Source of the DNA: Clostridium sp.
GTDB taxonomy: Bacteria; Bacillota; Clostridia; Lachnospirales; Lachnospiraceae
Reading direction: 5' to 3'
DNA: 64,000 nucleotides
Assembly: GCA_031275405.1 (NCBI GenBank)
Contig: JAISOV010000024.1
Span: 62,001 to 126,000 of the forward strand
Every line of letters starts with the position of its first letter. Position 1 is the first letter of the stretch. A program made the position numbers and the translations under genes. Of the stretch, positions 28,863 to 37,972 are shown piece by piece. The notes beneath the pieces were generated by a model. That model searched no databases, was not told the DNA's origin, and saw only the letters and a list, made by a program, of their open reading frames with translations.

Positions 28863-30210
28863 AATACTCATCCAGAGCCGCCTGTGCCGCAGCCTGTGCC
28901 TCGTCAAGCGCTTCCTGCGCGGAAACATTCTCAATCTCCACCTTGTCCGCGGCGACCGACAGCGCGTAATACACCTGATCCCCCGTCGGGTCAAGCGGAA
29001 GCACCGAACTGTGCAGCGCTTGCCGGAACGGAACCAGAGCGTGAGGATTTTCATCCGTATACGCCCGATACTCCGGTACTTCGGCTGTGGACTCGCGCAC
29101 GGGGATGTATCCGGTCGCCATGGACCATTTTGCCTGCTGTTCCGGCGCGGTAAAGAACTTCATAAACTCATACGCGCCGCGCGCGGAGACGGCGTCGGCG
29201 TTGCGGGGGGCGACAAGCTGGAGCGCGCTTGCGGACGGGGCGGAGGGATTGGCGCCCCAGCCGGGCTGTTCGATCGCGCCCACAAGAGTAAAGTCAAGAT
29301 CCGCCTGATCGCCCGATGAACCGGTATAACCTCCGGCTTTGTCCGAAAGCACGTCGTCTATGGTCTTGTACCAGTATTCCCACCCCTGGCCGCCGTGATG
29401 AATGGTCATGATCCGATCGTCATGAATCCACTTGCGGAAAGCTTCCCAGACTTCCACCCACTCGGGCGAGTTCACCAGCACGGTCCTGCCGTCGTCGCCA
29501 AACACTCTGCCGCCGTTTGACAGCACCGCGTCAATGAGGTTGCTTACGCCCCACATCGGCTCCCAGCCATAGAATACGGTCTCACCATTTTCTTTCACGG
29601 TCATCTGCGCGGCGGCTTTTTCTAAATCCTTCCATGTTTTGATGGATTGCGGATCAATGCCCGCGTCGCGGAAAGCGGCGATGTTGTAGTAAAGCACCTG
29701 CGTCGTGCCGTAAGCCGGGAACGCGAAGACGCTTCCGTCAGAACGCGTTCCGGACTGGAAGAACCCGTCCAGATAGTCGTCGCGTTCCAATCCGGCATCC
29801 TGGCCGATCAAAACGGACAGATTCTCCAGCAGGTCTTTCTCCGCAAGGCTTGCGGCGGCGCTGACGTCCAGCAGCGCGACGTCCGGCGCGTTCCCTCCCG
29901 CTATGCCGGCCTGAACCTTCTGGTACGTCTCTGTATAATCCGCCTGCGTGACCGTCGTCAGCCGGTACCCGTTCTGAGCCGCGTTGAATTCTTCCACGAT
30001 CTCGGCGAGTACGTTGACGGCCGTTTTGCCGCCCGCGTACCAAAGCTCGATTTCCGTCGCGGACGGTTCGGGAGCCGCCGCAGGCTCGGACAAAGCGCTG
30101 CTCATTTCAGCGCCGCTAAGCGGCGCGGGCGCCGCGCAGCCCGCGAGCGTAACAGCCGGGAGAAGCGCGGCCATAGCAGCCGCCAACAGTGAGTAGCATG
30201 TTTTTTTCAT
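28852..30210 (-). CDS. ABC transporter substrate-binding lipoprotein (family 1, UgpB/MalE-like)
   Basis: 452 residues. A signal peptide ends in the lipobox TLAGC with the lipidated Cys at residue 25. The body has the sugar-binding protein pattern: ELWYAGGKTAVNVLAEIVEEFN, a YNIAAFRDAGIDPQSIKTWKDLEKAA segment, and AYEFMKFFTAPEQQAKWSMATGYIPV near residue 360, typical of glycerol-phosphate/sugar-binding proteins. GGAGG lies 8 bases before the ATG. It is anchored outside the membrane and delivers substrate to the two permeases encoded upstream. Confidence 0.93.
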   Translation of the reverse strand: MKKTCYSLLAAAMAALLPAVTLAGCAAPAPLSGAEMSSALSEPAAAPEPSATEIELWYAGGKTAVNVLAEIVEEFNAAQNGYRLTTVTQADYTETYQKVQAGIAGGNAPDVALLDVSAAASLAEKDLLENLSVLIGQDAGLERDDYLDGFFQSGTRSDGSVFAFPAYGTTQVLYYNIAAFRDAGIDPQSIKTWKDLEKAAAQMTVKENGETVFYGWEPMWGVSNLIDAVLSNGGRVFGDDGRTVLVNSPEWVEVWEAFRKWIHDDRIMTIHHGGQGWEYWYKTIDDVLSDKAGGYTGSSGDQADLDFTLVGAIEQPGWGANPSAPSASALQLVAPRNADAVSARGAYEFMKFFTAPEQQAKWSMATGYIPVRESTAEVPEYRAYTDENPHALVPFRQALHSSVLPLDPTGDQVYYALSVAADKVEIENVSAQEALDEAQAAAQAALDEYYGG

Positions 30211-30267
30211 GATCGATTCCTCCTTGATGTGATGGACTGTTCTATTATTTACCGGCGACAGGGCGCG

Positions 30268-31173
30268 TCAGCCTTTGATTCCGGAATCCGCGCCCAGCCC
30301 CGCGATAAATCTTTTTTGCAGCGCCGCGAACAGGATCAGCAACGGCAGCACGACCAGCGAGCTTCCCGCCATCACCAGCGCCCAGTCGGTTCCATACGCG
30401 CCGCCCTCCACAAAAAAACGGCGCAGCCCCTGTGACACCATGCTCAGTTCCGGGGAATCGGTAATGAGGGACGGCCACATATAGTTGTTATAACAGGAGA
30501 TGAACAAAATAAGAGCCAGCGACACAAACGTCGGGCGCGTCATCGGGAAGACGACTTTCCACAAAGTTTTCCAATGCCCCGCCTTGTCCAGCCACGCGGC
30601 TTCCGTCAGCTCCGCCGGCATCTGCAGGAAGGACTGCCGAAGCAGGAACACGCCGAAGATACTGATCAGCTCGGACACCATCAAGCCCGTATAGGTATCG
30701 ATCAGACCCCATTTCGACAGAATGATATAGCTGGGTATGAAGGTAATGACTCCCGGCACATAATAGCAGGCCATGATCACCGCAAAGAGCGCATGTCTGC
30801 CTCTGAACCGCAGAAAAACAACCGCGTATGCAAGCAGCGCTCCGGAAAACACCTGAAAGGCGACCGTCACCACGGAAACAAACAGGCTGTTGGCAATGTA
30901 GCGCGGGATCGGAGAGTCAAACAGCACCTGCGTAAAATTTGTCCACTGGGGAGCGGCGGGCAGGAACGCGGACACGTCCATGAGTTCTTGCTTCGTTTTC
31001 AGCGCGCTCAGAACCATCCACAGGAACGGGAACGCCATCAGGATCCCCAGCGCCGCCAGCAAGGCATATTTTAGGATCCGTACCATATGGAAACCGTATG
31101 CCTTGTGCTTCGACGCCGTTTCCCCCGCCTCCCAAGCCGCCTGTATCGGCGCCGATTCGGTCATTTCAGCCAT
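30268..31173 (-). CDS. ABC transporter permease (MalG/UgpE type)
   Basis: About 301 residues with six membrane helices and the EAA loop ELTEAAWLDKAGHWKTLWKVVFPMTRP, which docks to the ATPase. It ends with the typical QKRFIAGLGADSGIKG. Three starts are close together (31185 ATG, 31182 GTG, 31173 ATG) after a single AAAGGAG; 31173 gives the most usual N-terminus but the spacing is long. The leader holds two hairpins (31201-31245), one of them shared with the rfbA leader. Confidence 0.9.
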   Translation of the reverse strand: MAEMTESAPIQAAWEAGETASKHKAYGFHMVRILKYALLAALGILMAFPFLWMVLSALKTKQELMDVSAFLPAAPQWTNFTQVLFDSPIPRYIANSLFVSVVTVAFQVFSGALLAYAVVFLRFRGRHALFAVIMACYYVPGVITFIPSYIILSKWGLIDTYTGLMVSELISIFGVFLLRQSFLQMPAELTEAAWLDKAGHWKTLWKVVFPMTRPTFVSLALILFISCYNNYMWPSLITDSPELSMVSQGLRRFFVEGGAYGTDWALVMAGSSLVVLPLLILFAALQKRFIAGLGADSGIKG

Positions 31174-31200
31174 TTTTATCACCATGCTCCTTTCAAAGTC

Positions 31201-31245
31201 TGGAGACTTTGTGCGTAGCGCAAATCTCTGTCCGCCTTGGCGGAC
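31201..31245 (-). promoter_or_regulatory. Two hairpins in the leader between the two permease genes
   Basis: GTCCGCC/GGCGGAC (31230-31236 and 31239-31245) form a perfect palindrome of the family seen at 11625. Next to it 31203-31226 form an imperfect hairpin (TTTG...CAAA arms) that recurs at 61783-61805 before rfbA with compensating changes. Confidence 0.5.
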
Positions 31246-31256
31246 GTCCGCCGGTT

Positions 31257-32135
31257 CTATCCGTAGTGAACCGTGCGCTTCGCGACAGCACTCTGGATAC
31301 ACGACAGTCCCGCCGCTAACACCAGCAGAAGGATCGCGAGCGCGGACGCCTGCCCCATGTCGTAACGCTCGAACCCTAGGTGATAATACAGGTACAGCAA
31401 CGTCCGGGTACTGCCCGCCGGGCCTCCTTGCGTGAGGATCTGGATCTGATCGTATGCTTGCAGCCCATTGACGGTCGAGATGACGAACAGAAAAAAGGTC
31501 GTGGGGGAAATGCCTGGCAGCGTAATCTTCCAAAAGCTCCGAACGGGCGACGCCTTGTCCAGCACAGCCGCTTCATACAAAGGCTGCGGAACCTTGTCCA
31601 GGGCGGTCAGATAGAACACCATGGAATACCCTGCGCTTTTCCAGACAGTCACGATCACAACGGCAAGCATGGCCGTCCGTGAGCTGCCCACCCACTTGAG
31701 CGACGGCAGCGCCAGGAAATTCAGGACTGCGTTGGCGATTCCGGCTTTCTCGTCAAACACCCACATCCAGACGAGCGACACCGCGACGGCAGGCGTGACC
31801 CACGGAGAAAAGAAGAGCGCCCGAAACAGCCCGCTTCCTTTGAACCTGCGGCGCAGCAGCATGGCGAATCCAAGCCCGCCGGAGATACTGAGCGCCGTGC
31901 TGGCGGCGCAGAACACCAGCGTGTTCTTCGCCGCCTTGTAAAAATCAGCGCTCGTCAGCAGTTTTTCATATTGGCGCAGTCCGACAAAATCATAACCGGC
32001 GCTCATATAATCCCAGTTCGTCAAGCTTATGTACGCTGCGTTCAGCGTCGGCCAGATCCAGAAAACAAGCAACGGAATCAGACCGGGAGAGAGAAACGCC
32101 AGCACCGTCCACATTTGTTTGAATTTCGCGCTCAA
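31257..32135 (-). CDS. ABC transporter permease (MalF/UgpA type)
   Basis: First gene of the importer operon, about 292 residues, six membrane helices beginning with MWTVLAFLSPGLIPLLVFWIWP. The EAA loop reads LYEAAVLDKASPVRSFWKITLPGISPT. The start is most likely a TTG at 32135, which has AGGGTG at the right distance; the ATG at 32114 has no binding site. The much longer ORF upstream (to 32441) has no membrane-protein character. Pairs with the MalG-type permease in the membrane. Confidence 0.88.
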   Translation of the reverse strand: MSAKFKQMWTVLAFLSPGLIPLLVFWIWPTLNAAYISLTNWDYMSAGYDFVGLRQYEKLLTSADFYKAAKNTLVFCAASTALSISGGLGFAMLLRRRFKGSGLFRALFFSPWVTPAVAVSLVWMWVFDEKAGIANAVLNFLALPSLKWVGSSRTAMLAVVIVTVWKSAGYSMVFYLTALDKVPQPLYEAAVLDKASPVRSFWKITLPGISPTTFFLFVISTVNGLQAYDQIQILTQGGPAGSTRTLLYLYYHLGFERYDMGQASALAILLLVLAAGLSCIQSAVAKRTVHYG

Positions 32136-32176
32136 TCTTTCACCCTGCTTTCTTTGTATGAGGGAAGGAACGGTTC

Positions 32177-32193
32177 TTCCGTAACAGTTCCTT
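32177..32193 (-). repeat. Dispersed 17-bp element, copy 3
   Basis: AAGGAACTGTTACGGAA on the minus strand, 42 bases upstream of the importer operon start; identical to copy 1 and here part of a larger imperfect hairpin (32165-32193). Confidence 0.7.
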
Positions 32194-32308
32194 AACACAT
32201 GATACGACCGGTATCTGCCTTGCGGCAAGCATGGCGGCGTAAAGTCTGGGTAAAATGATTGTAAAGCGCCCTGTTTGCCCAAGGAACCGAAAGGAACCGG
32301 ACAGAGCG

Positions 32309-32372
32309 GCAGCCCTTCGCCGTGACGACGAAGGGCTGCTTCTATTGGTTCGGCTGTTTCAGCAGCCGAACC
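32309..32372. terminator. Two perfect hairpins in the lysS / importer intergenic region
   Basis: GCAGCCCTTCG (32309-32319) pairs with CGAAGGGCTGC (32329-32339), and GGTTCGGCTG (32347-32356) pairs with CAGCCGAACC (32363-32372). They lie in the 379-base gap (32136-32514) after the lysS stop. No T run follows either stem, so they may end transcription by another route or be mobile-element remnants. The rest of the gap holds the 17-bp element and no convincing gene. Confidence 0.45.
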
Positions 32373-32514
32373 AGGACATTGATCTGTCTGATTCCATTCT
32401 GACTTGAAATGATCCATGCCGATCGGCAAGTTCAGATCCATCGACGAACTGTCCCGTATTCAGCGCAACCTGGGGGCGCATGACATGATTTCCAGATCTT
32501 CCTGATACGGCAGC

Positions 32515-34002
32515 CTACCTGGCCAGGCTCTTCATCGTCGGGAAGAGCAGGACGTCGCGGATCGCCGGGGAATCGGTCAGCAGCATGACCATGCGGTCGA
32601 TCCCGAACCCGATCCCCCCGGTCGGGGGCAGCCCGATCTCCAGGGCGTTGAGGAAATCCTCGTCGGTATGGTTGGCTTCCTCGTCGCCCTGGGCGATCCG
32701 TTCCTCCTGGGCCTCAAAGCGCCTGCGCTGGTCGATGGGGTCGTTCAGTTCGGAATAGGCGTTCGCCATCTCGCGCCCGGTGATGAACAGCTCAAACCGC
32801 TCCGTATAGTCGGGCCTGTCCGGCTTGCGCTTGGTCAGGGGGGAGATTTCCACCGGATGGTCCATGATAAAAGTGGGATATACCAGACGTTCCTCCACAT
32901 ATTCCTCAAAAAACAAGCCCAGGATGTCGCCTTTCGTGTGGCGGCTTTCATAGGGAAGCCCTTCCTCGTCGGCCAGCGCCTTTGCCTCCCGGTCCGTGGC
33001 GATCCCGTCAAAATCGATCCCGGTATATTTCTTCACCGCCTCCACCATGGTCAGCCGCTCGAAAGGCCTGGCCAGGTCTATGACCGTACCCGCGTAAGAA
33101 ACCGTCGCCGTGCCCAGGACTTCCTTTGCCACATGGCGGTACAGGTCTTCCGTCAGCTCCATCATCCCATGGTAGTCGGTGTAGGCCTGGTACAGCTCCA
33201 TCAGGGTGAACTCCGGGTTGTGCCGGGTGTCCAGCCCTTCGTTGCGGAACACCCTGCCGATTTCGTATACCCGCTCCAGCCCGCCTACGATCAGCCTTTT
33301 CAGATATAATTCCAAGGAAATGCGAAGCTTCAGCTCCTCATCCAGCGCGTTGGAACGGGTCACAAAGGGTCTTGCCTCCGCCCCTCCGGCATTGGAGACC
33401 AGCACAGGCGTCTCCACCTCCAGGAAGCCCCGGTCGTCCAGGAACCGCCGGATCGCCCTCAGGATGAGGGAGCGCCTGACAAAAGTATCCCTGGCCTCCC
33501 TGTTCATGATCAGGTCGGTGTACCGCTGGCGGTAACGCAGATCCGTATTGGTCAGGCCATGGAATTTTTCCGGGAGGATCTGCAGGCTCTTGGCGAGCAG
33601 GGTGACTGCGGCGGCGTGTACGGAGATTTCCCCGGTCTTTGTCCGGAACACTTCCCCTTCGACGCCCACGAGGTCGCCCACATCGTACCTTTTGAAATCC
33701 CCGTAGGCTTCCTCGCCGATGTGGTCCCTCGCCACATAGCACTGGATGTCGCCCGCAAGATCCTGCACGTTGCAGAAAGAAGCCTTGCCCATCAGGCGTT
33801 TTGCCATAATGCGTCCGGCGATCCTCACCGTCCGCCCCTCCAGCCTGTCAAAGTCTCCTTTGAGATCCAGGCTGTGGTGGGTCACATCGTATGCCGTGAT
33901 CCGGAAAGGATCCTTGCCCGCTTCCCGCAGGGCGGCGAGCTTCTCCCGCCTGATTTTCAGCAGCTGGTTCAGATCCGGTTCCCCGGCTTTCGTGTCCTGC
34001 AT
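32515..34002 (-). CDS. lysS: Lysine--tRNA ligase (class II)
   Basis: Charges tRNA-Lys. 495 residues: an N-terminal OB-fold anticodon-binding domain (VRIAGRIMAKRLMGKASFCNV, about 60-80) and the class II core with motif 1 (GFLEVETPVL), motif 2 (RVFRNEGLDTRHNPEFTLMELY) and motif 3 (GGIGFGIDRMVMLLT). The start at 34002 (MQDTKAGEPDLNQLLKIRREKL) has AAAGGGG 6 bases upstream. It follows greA, the frequent Firmicute order, but 213 bases apart because of a 21-bp minisatellite. Confidence 0.96.
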   Translation of the reverse strand: MQDTKAGEPDLNQLLKIRREKLAALREAGKDPFRITAYDVTHHSLDLKGDFDRLEGRTVRIAGRIMAKRLMGKASFCNVQDLAGDIQCYVARDHIGEEAYGDFKRYDVGDLVGVEGEVFRTKTGEISVHAAAVTLLAKSLQILPEKFHGLTNTDLRYRQRYTDLIMNREARDTFVRRSLILRAIRRFLDDRGFLEVETPVLVSNAGGAEARPFVTRSNALDEELKLRISLELYLKRLIVGGLERVYEIGRVFRNEGLDTRHNPEFTLMELYQAYTDYHGMMELTEDLYRHVAKEVLGTATVSYAGTVIDLARPFERLTMVEAVKKYTGIDFDGIATDREAKALADEEGLPYESRHTKGDILGLFFEEYVEERLVYPTFIMDHPVEISPLTKRKPDRPDYTERFELFITGREMANAYSELNDPIDQRRRFEAQEERIAQGDEEANHTDEDFLNALEIGLPPTGGIGFGIDRMVMLLTDSPAIRDVLLFPTMKSLAR

Positions 34003-34090
34003 TCTGATCCCCTTTCCGCGCCTCTGGAGCCGCGTTTCCTTCCACCGCTTCTTTTCCTTGCTTCCATCTATCATCGTTTCCATGTGAATC

Positions 34091-34186
34091 GCTTCCATTT
34101 ACAAAATGATTGCTTTCATTTACAAAATGATTGCTTCCATTTACAAAATGATTGCTTCCATTCACAAAATGATTGCTTCCATTTAC
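34091..34186. repeat. 21-bp tandem repeat, about 4.6 copies
   Basis: Units start at 34091, 34112, 34133, 34154 and a partial one at 34175; units 2 and 4 each differ from unit 1 at one base. AT-rich compared with its surroundings, between greA and lysS. The minus strand could read as a 7-residue repeat (NGSNHFV), but that ORF runs into lysS in another frame and lacks support. Confidence 0.9.
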
Positions 34187-34215
34187 TTCTTGAACTGCTT
34201 CTTCTCATTCCTTTT

Positions 34216-34698
34216 TTAACTGCTTCTTTGGATTTCCAGCACTTGGTAGGAAAAGACTCCCGCCTGGGTCTCCACCTGCACGACTTCCCCTTCCCTGCGC
34301 CCGAGCAGAGCCTTTCCCACGGGGCTTTCGTTGGAGATCCTGCCTTTGAGGCTGTCCGCTTCCGTAGAGCCTACGATCTTGTACTCCAGTTCATCGTCGT
34401 ATTTCATATCCAGGATCTTCACCTTGCAGCCGACATTGATCCTGTCCAGGTTCACTTCGTCTTCCACGACGACTTCGGCGTTTTTCAGGATCTTCTCCAG
34501 TTCCTCGATCCTGGCTTCGATGTCCCGCTGTTCGTCCTTCGCCGCGTCATACTCCGCGTTCTCGGACAGATCCCCCAGTTCCCTTGCCTCTTTGATCTTC
34601 TGCGCCACTTCCTGCCGCCTGACGACTTTCAGTTCCTGCAGCTCCTCTTCGTATTTCCGCAGCCCTTCATAGGTTAAGATGTTTTTCTTTTCCTGCAT
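34216..34698 (-). CDS. greA: Transcription elongation factor GreA
   Basis: Rescues backtracked RNA polymerase by stimulating RNA cleavage. 160 residues: N-terminal coiled coil with the acidic tip (KEARELGDLSENAEYDAAKDEQ, about residues 36-57) and C-terminal FKBP-like domain (ISNESPVGKALLGRREGEVVQV). The RBS (AGGAG) lies just after a GC hairpin (34712-34727). The gene has a near-ideal promoter 180 bases upstream and a long leader. Confidence 0.96.
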   Translation of the reverse strand: MQEKKNILTYEGLRKYEEELQELKVVRRQEVAQKIKEARELGDLSENAEYDAAKDEQRDIEARIEELEKILKNAEVVVEDEVNLDRINVGCKVKILDMKYDDELEYKIVGSTEADSLKGRISNESPVGKALLGRREGEVVQVETQAGVFSYQVLEIQRSS

Positions 34699-34711
34699 TT
34701 TGCTCCTATCC

Positions 34712-34727
34712 GCCCGCTGTCGCGGGC
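34712..34727 (-). promoter_or_regulatory. GC hairpin before the greA ribosome binding site
   Basis: GCCCGC (34712-34717) and GCGGGC (34722-34727) form a perfect 6-bp stem with a 4-base loop, 14 bases from the greA ATG. Confidence 0.5.
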
Positions 34728-34879
34728 ATTTCGCTCTCCGTCACCGCACGCTCATGCCGACGTCTTTGTTCTTCCTCAGACACGCGAGAACGCTCCGCAT
34801 GTGTATTTTTCGTTCGTCATGGATCAGGGAAACGGTCTCCCTGTTTTGGTATGCGCCGGTATTCGTGATGAACTTCCGT

Positions 34880-34908
34880 ATTATACCCATTTTTACGAGA
34901 GGTGTCAA
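34880..34908 (-). promoter_or_regulatory. Consensus sigma-A promoter of greA-lysS
   Basis: TTGACA (34903-34908) and TATAAT (34880-34885) on the minus strand with exactly 17 bases between: a perfect match in both boxes. Start near 34873, so the untranslated leader is about 175 bases. Confidence 0.92.
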
Positions 34909-35025
34909 GTAGCCGCGTAAGGTTTACGGCCCATTTTTGTTCCCAGGGCGGCCGCTCAGCAAGGACGGCTGACCACAGCCGGCAAAAGCTGGCCGGAACA
35001 TTCCGCGCACAGGCGGCGCAGACCT

Positions 35026-35961
35026 TCAGCAGGGATGGCTAAAGCTATCCGGCTGCCCTTGTTCAGCCACCGCTTTCCAGATTTTTCTGAAAGACACGTA
35101 AGTGATGCCTCCATAGCTTTCAATACGTCTTCTTTTCTCTTCCATATCATCCACATCGATCCACATGCTCCCTTTGGCCACTTCGCCGACGGGAACCCGG
35201 GGTTCTCCGGTAAAATCCAGAACTACAGTCGGCGCCTGACAGCTGACCTGTACCAAACGGAACGGTCGCTCCTGCTCTCCATCATTGACAGGGAACATCT
35301 GGAAAGAAGCCGCCAGTCCGTATTCTTCGTACAGTTCCTCCAAAAAATCAGCCAGGCCTCTTGGCTGGCAGTCCAAAAGGAAGCGCAGGCTCTTCATCCG
35401 TCTCGCTCGGCCGTAAACCAGTTCCGGAACGCAGGGGGCATACCCCAGAATCAGCAGATGCGGGGAATGGCATTCGTTGAGCAGCTCCTCCGCGAAGAGA
35501 AGCTCCCGACCCGCGTCAAAGGCGCCGTATGGCCAATGGTTCCTCCACACCTCCAGCCGCCCCTCTGTCCGGAGCCAGACCTTCAAAGGCTCGTCGTATA
35601 CGGTATAGCAGCTGCCGGCTTCCTGCGCATATGGGAGGATACGCTCCTGCAAGAGCCGGATCTGCAAGCAGAGAGCTTCCTGCCCCAGCCGCCCGGGGCT
35701 TCTTTGTCCCCTGCGCTTCCTGAACCCCTTTCGCCAGGCTGCTCCGAAAAATCCCCGGCGAAAGCTACGCTGTGTCCGCCGTTTGGATTCTTTATACTCC
35801 GGGCCGCTCTTGGCCGGGGTTTGTTCCGCGCCGTCCTTGGCCGGAGCTGCCGCCTGGGAAATCCCCGCCAGCAGCAGACGGTATTTCCCGGGTTTTTCCT
35901 TGATCGTCATCTGGGGCGGCTGACCGTTCCTGTATAAGGAAAGAAAGATAATCGTATCCAT
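35026..35961 (-). CDS. Protein of unknown function in the coaX-dusB operon
   Basis: 311 residues with no membrane segment or signal peptide. A basic, low-complexity part (about 45-95: KESKRRTQRSFRRGFFG) divides a short N-terminal strand region from a C-terminal domain with well-mixed composition (LLILGYAPCVPELVYGRARRM, RFLLDCQPRGLADFLEELYEEYGL, ITYVSFRKIWKAVAEQG). It lies 41 bases after dusB on the same strand, so it is probably co-transcribed. I do not recognise the family; the C-terminal part looks like a folded enzyme-like or binding domain but no catalytic motif is evident. Confidence 0.7.
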   Translation of the reverse strand: MDTIIFLSLYRNGQPPQMTIKEKPGKYRLLLAGISQAAAPAKDGAEQTPAKSGPEYKESKRRTQRSFRRGFFGAAWRKGFRKRRGQRSPGRLGQEALCLQIRLLQERILPYAQEAGSCYTVYDEPLKVWLRTEGRLEVWRNHWPYGAFDAGRELLFAEELLNECHSPHLLILGYAPCVPELVYGRARRMKSLRFLLDCQPRGLADFLEELYEEYGLAASFQMFPVNDGEQERPFRLVQVSCQAPTVVLDFTGEPRVPVGEVAKGSMWIDVDDMEEKRRRIESYGGITYVSFRKIWKAVAEQGQPDSFSHPC

Positions 35962-36002
35962 GCTATCATCTTATGACGGGCAGACCGCTTTATGTCCGGA
36001 AG

Positions 36003-36977
36003 TCATGTTCCCTCGCGGAAGATCTCCCGGATTCCGGCAAGCAGTTCTTCCCGGCTTTCCATCGTGTTGATGGACTGGCGGAACCGGGCGGAACCGGGCA
36101 GTCCGGACGTATACCAGGCAAGGTGCTTACGCATTTCCCGGACGCCCGTATATTCCCCCTTGTATTCCAGAGCAAGAAGCGCGTGGCGGAGCGCCATTTC
36201 CTTCCTCTGGGAAAGGGCGGGACGGGGAAGTTCCTCCCCGGTTTCCAGAAAAGCGGCTGTTTCCCGAAAAATCCATGGGTTCCCCTGTGCCGCCCGGCCT
36301 ATCATCACTCCGTCGCAGCCGGTTTCCTCAAACATGCGCTTCGCTTCCTTTGCGCCGTTCACATCGCCGTTGCCGATGACGGGAATGGCGACCGCTTCCT
36401 TGCACCGCCGGATGATCTCCCAGTCCGCTTTGCCGCCGTACATCTGCTCACGGGTGCGCCCATGGACGACGACCGCCGACACTCCGCAGCTTTCCGCGAG
36501 CTTGGCGATTTCCACCGCGTTCGCCCGTTCCCCGTCAAAACCTTTCCGGATTTTTACCGTGACCGGTTTCTTCACCGCTTTTACCAGGGCGGCAAGGATT
36601 TGTTCCGCCAGACGGGGGTTCTTCATCAGCGCGGATCCTTCCCGGTTGTTCACGATTTTCGGCATCGGACAGCCCATGTTGAAATCCAGCAGCGCAAAAG
36701 GCCGGTCTTCGATCCGTTTCGCGGTCTCGCTGAGGATATGGGGATCGGAGCCGAACAGCTGCAAGGAAACGGGGCTTTCCGCCGGATGGATCCGGAGCAG
36801 GCTTTCGGTCTTTTTGTCGCCGTAATGAACCGCCTTGGCGCTCACCATCTCCATACAGACAAGCCCGGCTCCCTGTTCGCCGCACAGCAGACGGAAGGGC
36901 AGATCCGTCACGCCCGCCATAGGAGCTAAGATCAGCCGATTGTCCAGCCGTACTTTTCCGATCGTCAAGCCGTTCAT
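36003..36977 (-). CDS. dusB: tRNA-dihydrouridine synthase (DusB)
   Basis: FMN enzyme that reduces uridine to dihydrouridine in tRNA. 324 residues in a TIM barrel: [12 protein letters not shown] near residue 20, the catalytic Cys in [19 protein letters not shown] (about residue 103), [30 protein letters not shown] and [15 protein letters not shown]. The start ATG at 36977 overlaps the coaX stop (ATGA), so translation is coupled; the longer ORF start is not used. Confidence 0.94.
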   Translation of the reverse strand: MNGLTIGKVRLDNRLILAPMAGVTDLPFRLLCGEQGAGLVCMEMVSAKAVHYGDKKTESLLRIHPAESPVSLQLFGSDPHILSETAKRIEDRPFALLDFNMGCPMPKIVNNREGSALMKNPRLAEQILAALVKAVKKPVTVKIRKGFDGERANAVEIAKLAESCGVSAVVVHGRTREQMYGGKADWEIIRRCKEAVAIPVIGNGDVNGAKEAKRMFEETGCDGVMIGRAAQGNPWIFRETAAFLETGEELPRPALSQRKEMALRHALLALEYKGEYTGVREMRKHLAWYTSGLPGSARFRQSINTMESREELLAGIREIFREGT

Positions 36978-37786
36978 GGGTTCCTTTCCGCTTCCTTCCA
37001 CCGGCACCATTCCTGCTGCTTATGATTCTTTTCATAGACGAGGCGCAGCCCGTCCAAAGTCAGGGCGGCATCATAGACGTCAATCGAATCCGTTTCCTCC
37101 GCGATCAGCCTGCCCAGCCCGCCTGTCGCCACGACTTTCAAGTCTTTCAGCCCGCTCTCCTCTCTGACTTTCCGGATAATGTATTCCGTCTGTCCGATCT
37201 GCCCGTACACCAGGCCCGCCTGCATACTGGATATGGTTTCCTGCGCAAGGATGGACTTGGGCTTCTTGATTTCAATGTTGGGGAGTTTTGCCGTCTGTTT
37301 CCACAAGGCTTCCGAACTGATCCGGATACCGGGAGCGGTAATCCCGGCGGCAAAGTTGCCGTCCGCCGTCACCAGATCATAAGTGGTAGCGGTTCCGAAA
37401 TCCAGCACCAGCACCGGCCCGCCATATTTTTCATAAGCCGCCACCGCGTCTACGATCCGGTCGGCGCCGATGGCCCGGGGATTCTCCGTCACCACCTTAA
37501 TCCCCGTCTTGACGCCCGGCCCTACGTTCAGCGGCTGCCTGCCGATATACCGGATCAGCCCGCCTGTCAGCGAGTGCATGACATCCGGCACCACGCTGGC
37601 GATGATCACGCCCTCTATTTCCCTTCCCTTGATCTGCTTATTGCTCAGAAGCTGCAGGATCAGGATCCCGTATTCATCCGAAGTCCTCGGGGTTTTGGTC
37701 ATCATGCGGAAAGTCGCCCGCAACGTCTGCCCTTCATATACGCCATAAGTCAGATTGGTATTTCCCACATCGATTACCAGAATCAT
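36974..37786 (-). CDS. coaX: Type III pantothenate kinase
   Basis: First step of coenzyme A synthesis, insensitive to CoA feedback in this type. 270 residues: N-terminal phosphate loop [19 protein letters not shown], central [32 protein letters not shown] and [16 protein letters not shown], and the C-terminal [24 protein letters not shown] lies before the ATG at 37786; an ORF extension to 37843 would overlap the -10 box of the promoter. Confidence 0.95.
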   Translation of the reverse strand: MILVIDVGNTNLTYGVYEGQTLRATFRMMTKTPRTSDEYGILILQLLSNKQIKGREIEGVIIASVVPDVMHSLTGGLIRYIGRQPLNVGPGVKTGIKVVTENPRAIGADRIVDAVAAYEKYGGPVLVLDFGTATTYDLVTADGNFAAGITAPGIRISSEALWKQTAKLPNIEIKKPKSILAQETISSMQAGLVYGQIGQTEYIIRKVREESGLKDLKVVATGGLGRLIAEETDSIDVYDAALTLDGLRLVYEKNHKQQEWCRWKEAERNP

Positions 37787-37842
37787 CCTGCTCCCATCCG
37801 CCCGTTTTGCCGGACTTTCCTCGTCTCGCTTTTTACGATACA

Positions 37843-37871
37843 ATTATACATACCGTGCCCATGATGTTCAA
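37843..37871 (-). promoter_or_regulatory. Predicted sigma-A promoter of coaX-dusB
   Basis: TTGAAC (37866-37871) and a perfect TATAAT (37843-37848) on the minus strand, 17 bases apart, about 55 bases before coaX. Confidence 0.75.
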
Positions 37872-37972
37872 GCAGAATCTGCCGGCATGTTACGATCCGC
37901 ACAGTGACTGCCGCTGCACGGCGGAAGTTCCCGCGAGCGAACGAGTGTCCCCGTATGACAGCAGATAGGCAG

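Noticed and set aside
32309-32372. Insertion-sequence end or remnant suggested by two strong hairpins
   Set aside because: No transposase fragment, target duplication or paired inverted ends could be found.
32416-32505. A 29-codon plus-strand ORF in the gap after lysS
   Set aside because: No ribosome binding site and no recognised product; too short to support.
33848-34165. ORF with NGSNHFV heptapeptide repeats
   Set aside because: The repeat part comes from the 21-bp minisatellite and the rest is lysS in another frame; no binding site.
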